Assembly: GCA_041488455.1 (NCBI GenBank)
Contig: JBGPPG010000002.1
Location: 12,056 to 76,055, forward strand
Reading direction: 5' to 3'
DNA length: 64,000 bases
From: DASQPE01 sp041488455
GTDB lineage: Bacteria; Gemmatimonadota; Gemmatimonadetes; Gemmatimonadales; GWC2-71-9
The notes under the pieces: model-generated
The model's input: the letters and a program-made list of their open reading frames with translations, nothing else
Told to the model about the DNA's origin: nothing
Databases searched by the model: none
In this document: positions 1-8,809 of the stretch, piece after piece
Position numbering within the stretch: position 1 is the first letter of the stretch
Layout of the letters: each line of letters begins with the position of its first letter
Translations under genes and position numbers: made by a program

Positions 1-3000
1 CTGGTTGATCTGGCCCGACGCGACCGCGTCTCCGGCCGGTGAGCCGAAGATCAGATAGGACGCGAGATCGGTCTCGGGAATCGGCGGCCGCACAGGGCTC
101 TCCAGCGCGAGCTTGGGGGCGTAGAGGGTCCCGGTGATTCGCGCTACCACCGGGATCTCCTCGTTGGTACGCACGGTCCGCACGATGTGCTGCGCCGTGA
201 TGTCGAGCTCGGCGTTGAGATCCGGCGTGCCGAAGTACCGCACGGTTCCCTGGTTTACGGTGAAGTCGCGGGTCACCGGCCCGATTTTGAGCGCGTAGGT
301 CCCCCGCACCGCCTCGAGCGTGCCCACCGGCCGGTACTCCCGCTTGAGCTTGCTCACCGTGAGCTGCCCCGCGAGCTGGATGTTGGCCTCCGTGGACCGG
401 AGGAAGAAGCCCTCGCCCACCGTGAGTGCGAGCGAGTCCACCGTGAGCGAGTCGAGAAAGCGGTTCTGGAAGCCGGCGCCCAGATTGGCCCGCCGGACGA
501 GTGACGTGTCCACCAGATCCGCGATCGTCGGGTCCTCGAGGTTGATGATCTGCTTGTTGATCAGGTCCGCGAAGTACAGGAAGCCCTGATTCACCGTGGC
601 GCTGCCGGACGCATGCGCCGCGAGCACCGGCCCGCGGAGCTGCACTTTCCCGGTGGCGGTGAGGCTCAGAAAGTTGCGAATGTTGAGCGCCTGGAACCGG
701 CTCGCGTCCAAGTCGAAGTTGAGGAGCGGGTGTGAGAGGCTGTCGAAGCGGAGGCCGCCGGTGATTTCCAGGGTGCCGCCGCCGCTCGTCACCAGCCCGT
801 AGGGGATCAGCAGGGAGTCGCCGCGCAACTCGCCCCGGGCGAGGATCGCGGCGTACCGCACGCCGATACCGGGGATGGTCATCGCACCCCGGCTCACGTT
901 GGCGAAGCCGCCCACCTGGGGGTGAGCCCACGTGCCGCTCACCTGCGCCTCCGCGACGACCTGGCCTTCGACGTCCTTGATCCCGGGAAGGACGGCTTCC
1001 AGAAGCCCGAGGTCTGCGCTGTCCGCGCGTGCCCGCACGGTGAGGGGGCCGTCGAGCTGCCGCCGCGTGACGCCGGTAAATCCGAGGTCGAGGGGCAGGT
1101 TGGCGTTGACCTCCAGCACCTCGGTGCCGGTGCGGAAGATGCCCGCGTGCGCGTCGAGGCGCCGACTATCGTACTTGATGATGGTGTGCGCGAACGGGGC
1201 GTGGAAGTCGCCGAAGATGGCATCCTCGAGCCAGGCGCTCCCCTCGGCCTTCGGCTCACGGGCCGTGCCGCCGAGCGCGAGCGTGAAGCCGACCTTGCCG
1301 GACGTGCCGGCGGTGTCGCGCTGGATGAGCCCGTAGACATCCTGGAGATCGATACCGAACGCGTCGAGCGAGAGCGCCCCGGGAGCGTCGCCGGGCAGGC
1401 TGCCCCGCGCGGTGATCCGGCCCGTCCCGTCCCTGGCCTCGAGGACGAACGGCGTGAGCCCCGGCGCGGAGTCCGACATGGTCAGGAGCGCCGGTGCCTT
1501 CAGCCGCCAGCTCCCGGTCGCGAGCTGGGCGTCGAGGCTCTCGACCGCGAGCAACCGGCGCTCGCCCTGCCGCCACCAGTGCCCGCCACCCGCGAGCCGG
1601 GACGGCACCTCGTTCCCGATCGCCACGCCGCCGTTCCACTCGAGCGAGTCGGCGAGGCCCCGGGCCTGGAGACTTACGTGACGGAAGACCCGCTCGCGCA
1701 TGCCGAGCGAGTCGATGCCGAACGCGGCCGTGATCACCGGGCGGGTGCCGCCCACGTAGGTGAAGGCGCCGATCGCGGTCTGAGCCCGGAGCGTGCTCCA
1801 CGCCAGGTTCCGCCCCTGGAACGACGCCGCGAGATCCAGCGAGTCCAGGCTGCGCCCCAACGTGAGGGAGCCTCTCGCGGCGCCGTCCAGCGGCCGGGAG
1901 TCGGCCGCGGTGTCCCGCACGAGCCCGGTCCATGCAACCAGCACCGAGTCGAACACGCCGAGGCTGTCGGTCTGGATGTCGAACGCCATCCTGCCCTCGT
2001 ACGGCCGGCTCCAGCCGAGGGTGCCGCGGCCGCGGGCTGTGACCTTGGCCAGCCTGCCGTCGAGCGTGTCCACCGTGATCAGGCTGTCGTGGACCGCCAC
2101 GCGCGCGACCAGCGTGTCGAGCGGGAGGTCCCGCAGGCGCCCCGGGCCGAGCGCCAGGGTCAACCGCCCGTCGGGCGCGCGGGCGGTATCGGTCACGCCC
2201 GTCACATCCAGCGTCCCGTTCAGGCTGGTCGTCGGACCGGTCGCGCGCAGGGCTGCGAGATCGAAGTGGCGGAACTCGAGCCTGAGATCCTCCGCTTCCC
2301 AGCGGGGCGGGAGCACGGCGATCGTGCCCTTCGCGTCCACCGTGCCGATCGCGCCGCTTACCGAGGCATCCACGGCCAGGTGCGCCAGCGCCCCGTTGAG
2401 CCGGACACGGCCGGTCAGGTCGCCCTTGCTCACCACCGCCGGGAATGCGCGCCGGATGCCCTCGAACGAGAGCGGCTCGAGCGCCACGTCGGCGTCCAGC
2501 CGCAACGTGTCGCGCCGGGTGTCCAGATGCACCGTTCCCTCGATCACGCTGATAGGCCGGTCCTGGTCCTGATGCTGCGCCGTGCCGACGAAGGTCACGT
2601 TGCGCAGCGGCCCGTTCAGGGTGCCCGTGGCCTGGAGCCGGCCCGGCACGATGATCGCCGGCGCCAGGCGGCGGACGGTGCCGAGGTCCACGTCGGACTC
2701 GCTCACGGCGAGATCACGGAACGCCAGGCCGTTCGTCGGCGTGACGCTCACGCGACCCTCCGCGGCGATGTGCGTCACCGGCTTGCCCGCCACTTCCTCG
2801 TCGGCGTAGTCCCAATCGACCTTGACATCCAGCGCATCGAGGAAGCCTGCGCCCGCGGTCGAGCCGGAGAGCGTCCCGAAGAACGGGAGGTCCGAGACGA
2901 ACGGGCGGATCTCGTCGAGGTCGAGGTCCTTGTGCGTGAGCTTCAGGTCGCGGATGCCGAGGCCGCGCCGGTGGTCGTCGAGCGCGGTGAGCTGGCCGTC

Positions 3001-4011
3001 GATCCGGGTCGGGCCGCGCGCCAGGTGGAGGTCGGTGACCACGAACGCGGTCCGCATGCCGCTTTCGGAGTGCGCCGCCACGGTCCCGCGTCCCGTGAAA
3101 TCCGGAAAGTTGGGCGAGATCCACCTGAGGTCGATGAGGCTAGCCTGGGTCGCGACGACCTGGAAGTCGTACAGCGTGGTGTCGTGCGGCCAGGTCACCG
3201 CGCCTCCACCCGTGAAACGGGTGTGCGGCAAGGCCCCGCGGCGGAGACTGAACACAACGCTGTCGCCCCGCAGGCGCACGCGCCCCGCCGCGTCCCGGAC
3301 CACGATCTGCGGATCGCTCACGCGCGTCGCGAGGGTGTCCAGATCCACCAGGAACGGCCGATGGTCGGGCGTGCTGATGCGCATGCGCGCCATGGTCGTC
3401 GTGATCTGCGTGAACTCGATCACCCTCCGGAGGCCCTCGGGGCCCGACTCGATCACCCGTCCGGGCTTGGTCCGCTCGGCGGCGAGCGCCGAGTCCCGCT
3501 CGGCCTGGGTCGTGAGCCGAGGCGGAGGGGACCACGGGAGCAGCAGGCGGAACGTGCCGTCGCGCACGCGGAGGTCGCGGAACTCGATCAGCGGTGGCGT
3601 GCCGCCGCCCGGGCCGCCCAGCCGCAGCACGTCCTCGTAGTTCATCCGTCCGTTCGCGTGCTTGATGAGCTGGATCGTGGGCCGCTCCACTTGGAGACGG
3701 GCCAGCACGAAGCGGCGGGCGAGGAAGTTGGGGAACCGGTACGCGACGCGGACGTGCGGCAGGTCGGCGAGCAGCGCGCCGGAGGTGTCGCGGACCACGA
3801 GCCCCTCGATCGTCAGATCGTAGAGAAATGACCCCGAGACCGACCCGACCTGCACCGATCCATTGAGGGCCCGGCTCAGCTCGCTCGACACGGTCCGCGC
3901 CAGCAGGTCGCGCCCGGGCGGCGAGAGCACCAGCGCCGTCACCACGCCGAGGATGCCGGCCAGCGTCCCCAGCAGCACGACGAACACGAAGCGCGCGATC
4001 CGGCGGCGCAT
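1..4011 (-). CDS. tamB: TamB-like translocation and assembly module protein (3' part missing)
   Basis: Open reading frame of 1337 codons running off the left edge, so the C-terminus is missing. It begins MRRRIARFVFVVLLG, an N-terminal membrane anchor, followed by a very long, low-complexity beta-rich stretch of the AsmA/TamB type with recurring 'GxLxGxxxxPxxxGxxxxxxG' modules. The visible last part (residues about 1050-1337) resembles the TamB C-terminal domain. Known role of the family: an envelope-spanning periplasmic protein that works with an Omp85 partner in outer-membrane protein or lipid transport. The start ATG overlaps the stop of the upstream Omp85-family gene by one base (TGATG), so the two are translationally coupled. 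I checked in-frame codons in the first ~1250 bases directly and found no stop. A long open frame on the opposite strand is its antisense shadow. Confidence 0.9.
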   Translation of the reverse strand, partial: MRRRIARFVFVVLLGTLAGILGVVTALVLSPPGRDLLARTVSSELSRALNGSVQVGSVSGSFLYDLTIEGLVVRDTSGALLADLPHVRVAYRFPNFLARRFVLARLQVERPTIQLIKHANGRMNYEDVLRLGGPGGGTPPLIEFRDLRVRDGTFRLLLPWSPPPRLTTQAERDSALAAERTKPGRVIESGPEGLRRVIEFTQITTTMARMRISTPDHRPFLVDLDTLATRVSDPQIVVRDAAGRVRLRGDSVVFSLRRGALPHTRFTGGGAVTWPHDTTLYDFQVVATQASLIDLRWISPNFPDFTGRGTVAAHSESGMRTAFVVTDLHLARGPTRIDGQLTALDDHRRGLGIRDLKLTHKDLDLDEIRPFVSDLPFFGTLSGSTAGAGFLDALDVKVDWDYADEEVAGKPVTHIAAEGRVSVTPTNGLAFRDLAVSESDVDLGTVRRLAPAIIVPGRLQATGTLNGPLRNVTFVGTAQHQDQDRPISVIEGTVHLDTRRDTLRLDADVALEPLSFEGIRRAFPAVVSKGDLTGRVRLNGALAHLAVDASVSGAIGTVDAKGTIAVLPPRWEAEDLRLEFRHFDLAALRATGPTTSLNGTLDVTGVTDTARAPDGRLTLALGPGRLRDLPLDTLVARVAVHDSLITVDTLDGRLAKVTARGRGTLGWSRPYEGRMAFDIQTDSLGVFDSVLVAWTGLVRDTAADSRPLDGAARGSLTLGRSLDSLDLAASFQGRNLAWSTLRAQTAIGAFTYVGGTRPVITAAFGIDSLGMRERVFRHVSLQARGLADSLEWNGGVAIGNEVPSRLAGGGHWWRQGERRLLAVESLDAQLATGSWRLKAPALLTMSDSAPGLTPFVLEARDGTGRITARGSLPGDAPGALSLDAFGIDLQDVYGLIQRDTAGTSGKVGFTLALGGTAREPKAEGSAWLEDAIFGDFHAPFAHTIIKYDSRRLDAHAGIFRTGTEVLEVNANLPLDLGFTGVTRRQLDGPLTVRARADSADLGLLEAVLPGIKDVEGQVVAEAQVSGTWAHPQVGGFANVSRGAMTIPGIGVRYAAILARGELRGDSLLIPYGLVTSGGGTLEITGGLRFDSLSHPLLNFDLDASRFQALNIRNFLSLTATGKVQLRGPVLAAHASGSATVNQGFLYFADLINKQIINLEDPTIADLVDTSLVRRANLGAGFQNRFLDSLTVDSLALTVGEGFFLRSTEANIQLAGQLTVSKLKREYRPVGTLEAVRGTYALKIGPVTRDFTVNQGTVRYFGTPDLNAELDITAQHIVRTVRTNEEIPVVARITGTLYAPKLALESPVRPPIPETDLASYLIFGSPAGDAVASGQINQ

Positions 4012-6104
4012 CAGAACGGCTGCCCCACCGAGAACTGGAACGTCAGCGGTACCCCGAAGATCCGATTCCGCCGGTCCACCGAGAACCCGTCCTGGACCTT
4101 CGTGAGGGCGCCGGTCGAGTCGGTCTTGAAGAGGGCGCCCGGCAGCAGGGAGTACGGGTTGTACGCGATGTCCAGCCGGGCCGGGCCGAGCGGCGTGGCG
4201 ATGCGGAGGCCGAACCCGGGCGTGAGGCGGAGCCGGGCCGGCGCGAGGTCGGTGCGGCCGCGCTCCCAGAGCATCCCGGCGTCGAGGAACGCCGCGAGCC
4301 GCATCCTGGAAGGGAAGATTGGCGAGGGGAGGCGCAGCTCCACGTTGCCCACGGCCAGCGCGTTGCCACCGGTGGGCGCCACCTGGACCGAATCGGGCGA
4401 CAGCCGGTCCGGTGTGACGGCCTGCGCCAGCGCCGTCGAGGTCACCACGTAAACCACCGGTCCCAGCTCGTTCCGGCCGAAGCCGCGCACGTCGTTCGGA
4501 CCGCCGGCGTAGAAGCGCTGCTCCGGCGGCACGAAGGCGTTCGTCTGGTTGCCCAGCGCCACCGCCGGCGAGAAGATGAGCCCGCCCCGAAGCCGCCAGC
4601 TCAGGACCACGCTACCGCCGAGCGGCCGGTACCAGGCCGCGTCCCCTAGCACCCGGGTAAACTGCTGAAACGCCGACGACCCGATGAGCTTGGAGGCGTA
4701 GGTCACTTCCAGCGTCGCGTTGGAGCCCCGGGTCGGATCGATTGGGCTGTTCGCCCGCGGGCGGCTTATGCGCGCGGTGAGGGCGGCCAGGAGCCGGCGC
4801 TGCTGGAGCTGGTCGATCACGTCGGGCGTGCACGCGTTGAAGAACGCGCAGAAGCTCGCGGGCGTGGCCTCGGTCCGGCCGTAGGAGATGGTGTAGGCGA
4901 TGGAGACGGGGTACTGCCGCCGCGGAGTCTCGTGCAGCAGCTCGACCGTGGTGCCGATGTCGGTGCGGACATACACCTTGAACTCCGACCGCCGCTCGGC
5001 GAACGCCGAGAGACTCAGCGTGTTGGTGGGCGAGAGGAACGCCGGCCGGCGCAGCGTGGCGGCGAGCTGGTAGTTGAAGCGGGAGGACCCGATCGAGTCC
5101 TCGCGGGACACGCTGCAGATGTTCTTGTCGAACCCGAAGTCGAACGGGCGTCCGACGCCGATCCGCGAGACGTTGCCGGTAATGTCGAGCACCCGCCCCT
5201 GGCCGAGAAAATTGCGCACCGTCCAGTTGGCCTGGGTCCGGAAGCATTCGGTCGTGGCGTACCCCACGCCGGCCCGCACCCTGAACGGCGGGCTCTCGCT
5301 CACGCGAACCAGGATCGGGACCGAGTCTCCGGGCGTGTAGTTCGCCGAGTCGATGTCCACCGTGGCCGAGCGGACGAGATCGCTCTTGTACAGGTTCCGC
5401 TGGCTCTGGAACATCTCGTCCCGGGAGAACGGCCGCCCGGCCCGCGCCACGAGCAGATCCCGCACCACGGCCGAGTCCACCCGCTTCACGCCCTCCACTC
5501 GGACGGTGCTGAAGCGCGCCCGCCGGCCGGGCGACACGTCGAGTGTCAGGTCGGCGGTATACTGGTCGCGGCTGCTCACGAACCCGGCATAGACCGCGGC
5601 TTCCGGAAAGCCCCGGTTCTTGAGCCGCGTGGCGATGGTGTCGGCGGTGGCCTGCATGAGATACCGGTTGAACACCTGCCCCTCGTGGAGCGGCAGATCG
5701 AGGAGCAGCCGCTTCTTCGGCTGCTCGGGGATCGAGTCCAGCCCGTTGATCGCCAGGCTGGTGACGATGACCGGCCTGCCTTCCTCGATCCGGAACGTGA
5801 CGTACACGTCGCGGTCGGTCCGGCGGACCGTCGTGTCCACGGCAACGTCGGGAAAGCCGCTTCGCTTGTACAGCACCTCGAGCCGGAGCACATCGCGGCG
5901 GAATTCTGTCTCATCGAAATAACGCTTCTCACCCAACCCGATCCACCGGACCAACGGAAAGGTCGCGAACCAGCTCGACTGGGTGGTGCCGATCGCCGCG
6001 GAGAGCGTGGTCTTGTTGATGGAGGCGTTGCCTTCGAACTTGAGCTGTCGCACCACCCTCGGCTGCTCCTGCGCAGCCGCGGGCCGGGGCGCGAGCCCGA
6101 CCAA
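4011..6104 (-). CDS. Omp85/BamA-TamA family outer-membrane barrel protein
   Basis: About 697 residues: a signal-peptide tail ending APRPAAAQ, a POTRA region (roughly residues 20-330, starting RQLKFEGNASIN) and a C-terminal 16-strand-type barrel with the conserved VRGFGRNELGP motif and a terminal Phe (FSVGQPF), as expected of Omp85 proteins. Known role: inserting or exporting proteins at the outer membrane. Coupling to the TamB-like gene downstream argues for a TamA role rather than the essential BamA. The given start is a TTG at 6104. The hydrophobic core of the signal peptide (GLLALLVGLAP) begins about seven codons upstream of it, and no ATG or GTG exists in frame as far as 6240, so the start is unresolved. 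Confidence 0.88.
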   Translation of the reverse strand: MVGLAPRPAAAQEQPRVVRQLKFEGNASINKTTLSAAIGTTQSSWFATFPLVRWIGLGEKRYFDETEFRRDVLRLEVLYKRSGFPDVAVDTTVRRTDRDVYVTFRIEEGRPVIVTSLAINGLDSIPEQPKKRLLLDLPLHEGQVFNRYLMQATADTIATRLKNRGFPEAAVYAGFVSSRDQYTADLTLDVSPGRRARFSTVRVEGVKRVDSAVVRDLLVARAGRPFSRDEMFQSQRNLYKSDLVRSATVDIDSANYTPGDSVPILVRVSESPPFRVRAGVGYATTECFRTQANWTVRNFLGQGRVLDITGNVSRIGVGRPFDFGFDKNICSVSREDSIGSSRFNYQLAATLRRPAFLSPTNTLSLSAFAERRSEFKVYVRTDIGTTVELLHETPRRQYPVSIAYTISYGRTEATPASFCAFFNACTPDVIDQLQQRRLLAALTARISRPRANSPIDPTRGSNATLEVTYASKLIGSSAFQQFTRVLGDAAWYRPLGGSVVLSWRLRGGLIFSPAVALGNQTNAFVPPEQRFYAGGPNDVRGFGRNELGPVVYVVTSTALAQAVTPDRLSPDSVQVAPTGGNALAVGNVELRLPSPIFPSRMRLAAFLDAGMLWERGRTDLAPARLRLTPGFGLRIATPLGPARLDIAYNPYSLLPGALFKTDSTGALTKVQDGFSVDRRNRIFGVPLTFQFSVGQPF

Positions 6105-6280
6105 GAGAGCGAGAAGCCCGGTTCCGGGAATTCGGAGGCCGGTGGGGGCGCGGCGGGCGAAGTGGATCGGAATTCCGCGCTCCGGGGGAGGGAGGACCGG
6201 CCCCGGAACCTCCGGCCGGCGATTGACGCGATGCTCTAAGCTCCTTAGTTTGACGGCCTTACGCTCCTAAGTCAACGCCA
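6105..6280. promoter_or_regulatory. Divergent intergenic region with an 11-bp direct repeat
   Basis: Region between the divergent Omp85 gene and the ABC binding-protein gene. Two near-identical 11-mers, AAGCTCCTTAG (6238-6248) and ACGCTCCTAAG (6261-6271), start 23 bp apart, about two helical turns. A TTGAC/GTCAA inverted pair (6250-6254 and 6271-6275) interleaves with them. This looks like an operator or a pair of overlapping promoters, but no full -35/-10 set is convincing. The first ~50 bases beyond 6104 probably encode the missing start of the Omp85 signal peptide. Confidence 0.3.
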
Positions 6281-7825
6281 ATGGGCCTACCCCGGCCGCC
6301 GCTTCTGCTGGTCCTCGTCCTCTCCGCATGCGGCGGCGCGGCCACCTCCTCACCCACGACCCTCGATTACTACTTCGCCTCGGACCCGCGCTCGCTCGAT
6401 CCCGCGCTGTCCACCGACGTGCCGACCGGTGAGGTTGCGGCCCTGCTGTTCGAGAACCTGACCCGCTTCGACGTGGACGGCAGCCTCGTGCCCGGCCTCG
6501 CGCGCAGCTGGGACACGGACCGGGCGGGAACCACCTACACCTTCCACCTCCGGAAGGGCCCCACCTTTCACGACGGGCGGATGATCTCCTCCCGGGATGT
6601 CCGGGCCTCGTTTCTCCGGGCGCTGGCCCCGGGATCCACCGGCGGCAGGGGCTGGCCGCTCTTCCCCATCCGCGGCGCCCGTGCCTACTCGGCGAACCAG
6701 GCGGACTCGGTCGAGGGCATCCGGGTTCCCGACGACACGACGGTGGTGCTGACACTCGAGGAGCCGCTCAACATCTTCCCCAAGTTGCTCGCGATGCCGG
6801 TGGCCGCCATCCTGCCCGCCACCGTCCCCTCGGACTTCGACCAGCATCCAACCGGCAGCGGGCCGTGGCGCTTCATCTCCTGGTCGCACGACGACCAGAT
6901 CATCCTCGCGAAGAACCCCCGCTACTGGAACGGAGCCCCGCACATGGACACGCTCCGGATCCGGATCATCCCGGAGCCGCTCACCCGAGCTGCGGAGTAC
7001 GAGGCCGGACGGCTGAGCGTGGTCGAAGTACCGTTCGGCGAGACGAAGCGGTGGGAGGAGGAGCATCGCACGGAGCTCGACCGCAGGCCCGCGCTTCGCG
7101 ACCTCTATATCGCGATCAACACCACCCGCGGACCGCTCAAGGACCCGCGGGTGCGCCGGGCGTTGAACCAGGCCGTGGACGTCGGCACCCTGCTCGGGAA
7201 CATCATGGCCGGCCGCGGGATTCGGGCCGCCGGCGCGATCCCGCCCAGCCTCGCGGGCTACGACTCGGCCCGCGCGCCCTATGGCTTCGATCCCGCCAAG
7301 GCCGGGCAGCTCCTGGCGGAGGCCGGCTATTCCAGGGGGTTCTCGGTGCAGCTGTGGCGGTCGCATCTGCCGGAGTACGCCCGGATCGCGCAGGCGGTGC
7401 AGCAGAGCCTGGCTCAGATCGGCGTGACGGTGGAGATCGTCGAGCGGGATGCGGCGAGCGCGCGTGCGGCCGCGCGGAACGGAGAGGCCGACCTCTTTCT
7501 CTCCGACTGGTACGCGGACTACCCCGACGCGGAGAATTTCACTTACCCGTTGTTTCACTCGAAGAACAAGGGCGCGGGCGGCAACTACGCGTTCCTGGCC
7601 GACCCGGAGCTCGACAGCCTCATCGTGCGGATGCGCGCGACCCAGGACGACACCGAGAAGACCCGGCTCGCCCGGACGATCGACGCGCGCGTGTTCGATC
7701 TGGCGCCGTGGATCTTCCTCTGGTTCCCGGTGGACCTGTGGGCCGTGCGTCCCGAGCTCACCGGGTGGCGCATTCCGGCGATCTACACGGCCCAGCGGTG
7801 GACCGACGTGCGGCGGGTGCGGTGA
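6281..7825 (+). CDS. ABC transporter substrate-binding lipoprotein, peptide/nickel type
   Basis: A 514-residue solute-binding protein of the SBP_bac_5 (DppA/OppA) family. It has a lipoprotein signal peptide with lipobox LSAC (Cys17) and then the typical opening in which the cargo is described by DPRSLDPAL, VAALLFENL and LVPGLARSW. The later segments LRKGPTFHDG and RRALNQAVD are also characteristic. It would bind oligopeptides or a similar ligand in the periplasm, anchored to the membrane. Its stop overlaps the start of the permease gene by 4 nt (GTGA). Confidence 0.92.
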   Translation: MGLPRPPLLLVLVLSACGGAATSSPTTLDYYFASDPRSLDPALSTDVPTGEVAALLFENLTRFDVDGSLVPGLARSWDTDRAGTTYTFHLRKGPTFHDGRMISSRDVRASFLRALAPGSTGGRGWPLFPIRGARAYSANQADSVEGIRVPDDTTVVLTLEEPLNIFPKLLAMPVAAILPATVPSDFDQHPTGSGPWRFISWSHDDQIILAKNPRYWNGAPHMDTLRIRIIPEPLTRAAEYEAGRLSVVEVPFGETKRWEEEHRTELDRRPALRDLYIAINTTRGPLKDPRVRRALNQAVDVGTLLGNIMAGRGIRAAGAIPPSLAGYDSARAPYGFDPAKAGQLLAEAGYSRGFSVQLWRSHLPEYARIAQAVQQSLAQIGVTVEIVERDAASARAAARNGEADLFLSDWYADYPDAENFTYPLFHSKNKGAGGNYAFLADPELDSLIVRMRATQDDTEKTRLARTIDARVFDLAPWIFLWFPVDLWAVRPELTGWRIPAIYTAQRWTDVRRVR

Positions 7826-8742
7826 CGCGGATCCTCGCCGGCCGCGCGCTGCTCCTCGTCCCCACGCTGCTTGGCGTTCTGCTGGTCACCTTCCTGCTGC
7901 TCTACGTGGCACCCGGCGATCCGGTCCAGGCGATGGTCGGCGAGCGGGCCGATCCCGAAACGCTCGCGCGGCTCCGGGCCGAGCTCCATCTCGACGACCC
8001 GCTGCCGAAACAGTTTGTCCACTACGTGGGTGGCGTGCTCCGCGGAGACCTTGGCACCTCGTACATCACCCGCCGGCCGATTCTCGGTGACCTGCTGGAG
8101 CGGTTTCCGGCGACGCTACGCCTCGCGGGAGCGGCCATGCTGTTCGCCACCCTGACCGGTGTCGCCATCGGCGTGTACGGCGCCTGGCGGCCGCGCGGCT
8201 GGGTGGATCGCGCCAGCGCACTCGCCGCCTACCTGGGGGTGTCCTTCCCGGTGTACTGGGTGGGGCTGCTCCTCATCCTGGTGTTCGCGGTCATGCTCCG
8301 CTGGTTTCCGCCTTCGGGCTATGGCGGGCTCGCCTATCTCGTCCTCCCGGCCCTGACGCTGGGCATGCGCTCGGTTGCGTTCCTCTCGCGCATGACCCGC
8401 GCGGCGATGCAGGAGGTGCTCCAGAGCGACTTCGTGCGCACCGCGAGGGCCAAGGGGCTCACTGAGACCGCAGTCGTCCTGCGGCACGGACTCCGCAACG
8501 CACTCCTACCCGTCATCACGGTCCTCGCGCTCGACTTCGGGAGCTATCTGACCGGCTCCATCCTCACCGAGACGATCTTCTCCTGGCCGGGCGTGGGACG
8601 CTACGTGCTCACCGCGATCGAAAAGCGAGACCTGCCCGCCGTGCAGGGCAGCATCCTCTTTTTGAGCCTGGTCTTCGTCCTGGTGAACCTCGCGGTGGAC
8701 CTGCTCTACGCGAAGGCGGACCCGCGGGTGGCGTACGAGTAG
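7822..8742 (+). CDS. ABC transporter permease, DppB type
   Basis: A 306-residue inner-membrane permease starting with a GTG that overlaps the preceding stop (GTGA). It shows the DppB-type N-terminus (LGVLLVTFLLLYVAPGDP), about six membrane segments, and the EAA-loop region TARAKGLTETAVVLRHGLRN that contacts the ATPase. The longer open frame upstream in the same phase is antisense-like overlap with the binding-protein gene and was discarded. Unusually, no DppC-type second permease and no DppD/DppF ATPases follow; the next gene is a PBP4-type carboxypeptidase. The transporter must borrow subunits encoded elsewhere or form a homodimeric channel. Confidence 0.9.
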   Translation: MTRILAGRALLLVPTLLGVLLVTFLLLYVAPGDPVQAMVGERADPETLARLRAELHLDDPLPKQFVHYVGGVLRGDLGTSYITRRPILGDLLERFPATLRLAGAAMLFATLTGVAIGVYGAWRPRGWVDRASALAAYLGVSFPVYWVGLLLILVFAVMLRWFPPSGYGGLAYLVLPALTLGMRSVAFLSRMTRAAMQEVLQSDFVRTARAKGLTETAVVLRHGLRNALLPVITVLALDFGSYLTGSILTETIFSWPGVGRYVLTAIEKRDLPAVQGSILFLSLVFVLVNLAVDLLYAKADPRVAYE

Positions 8743-8809
8743 GCCCGGCGGCGGGAAGTCACCGGCCGCCCCGCGACGGAACCACCCCGCGAGGCTCGGC
8801 CGCCTCGCC

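Noticed and set aside
922..3831. Very long plus-strand open frame (969 codons)
   Set aside because: It is codon-aligned antisense to the TamB-like gene; its translation is rich in Arg, Glu and Pro and resembles no protein, as expected of a GC-rich shadow.
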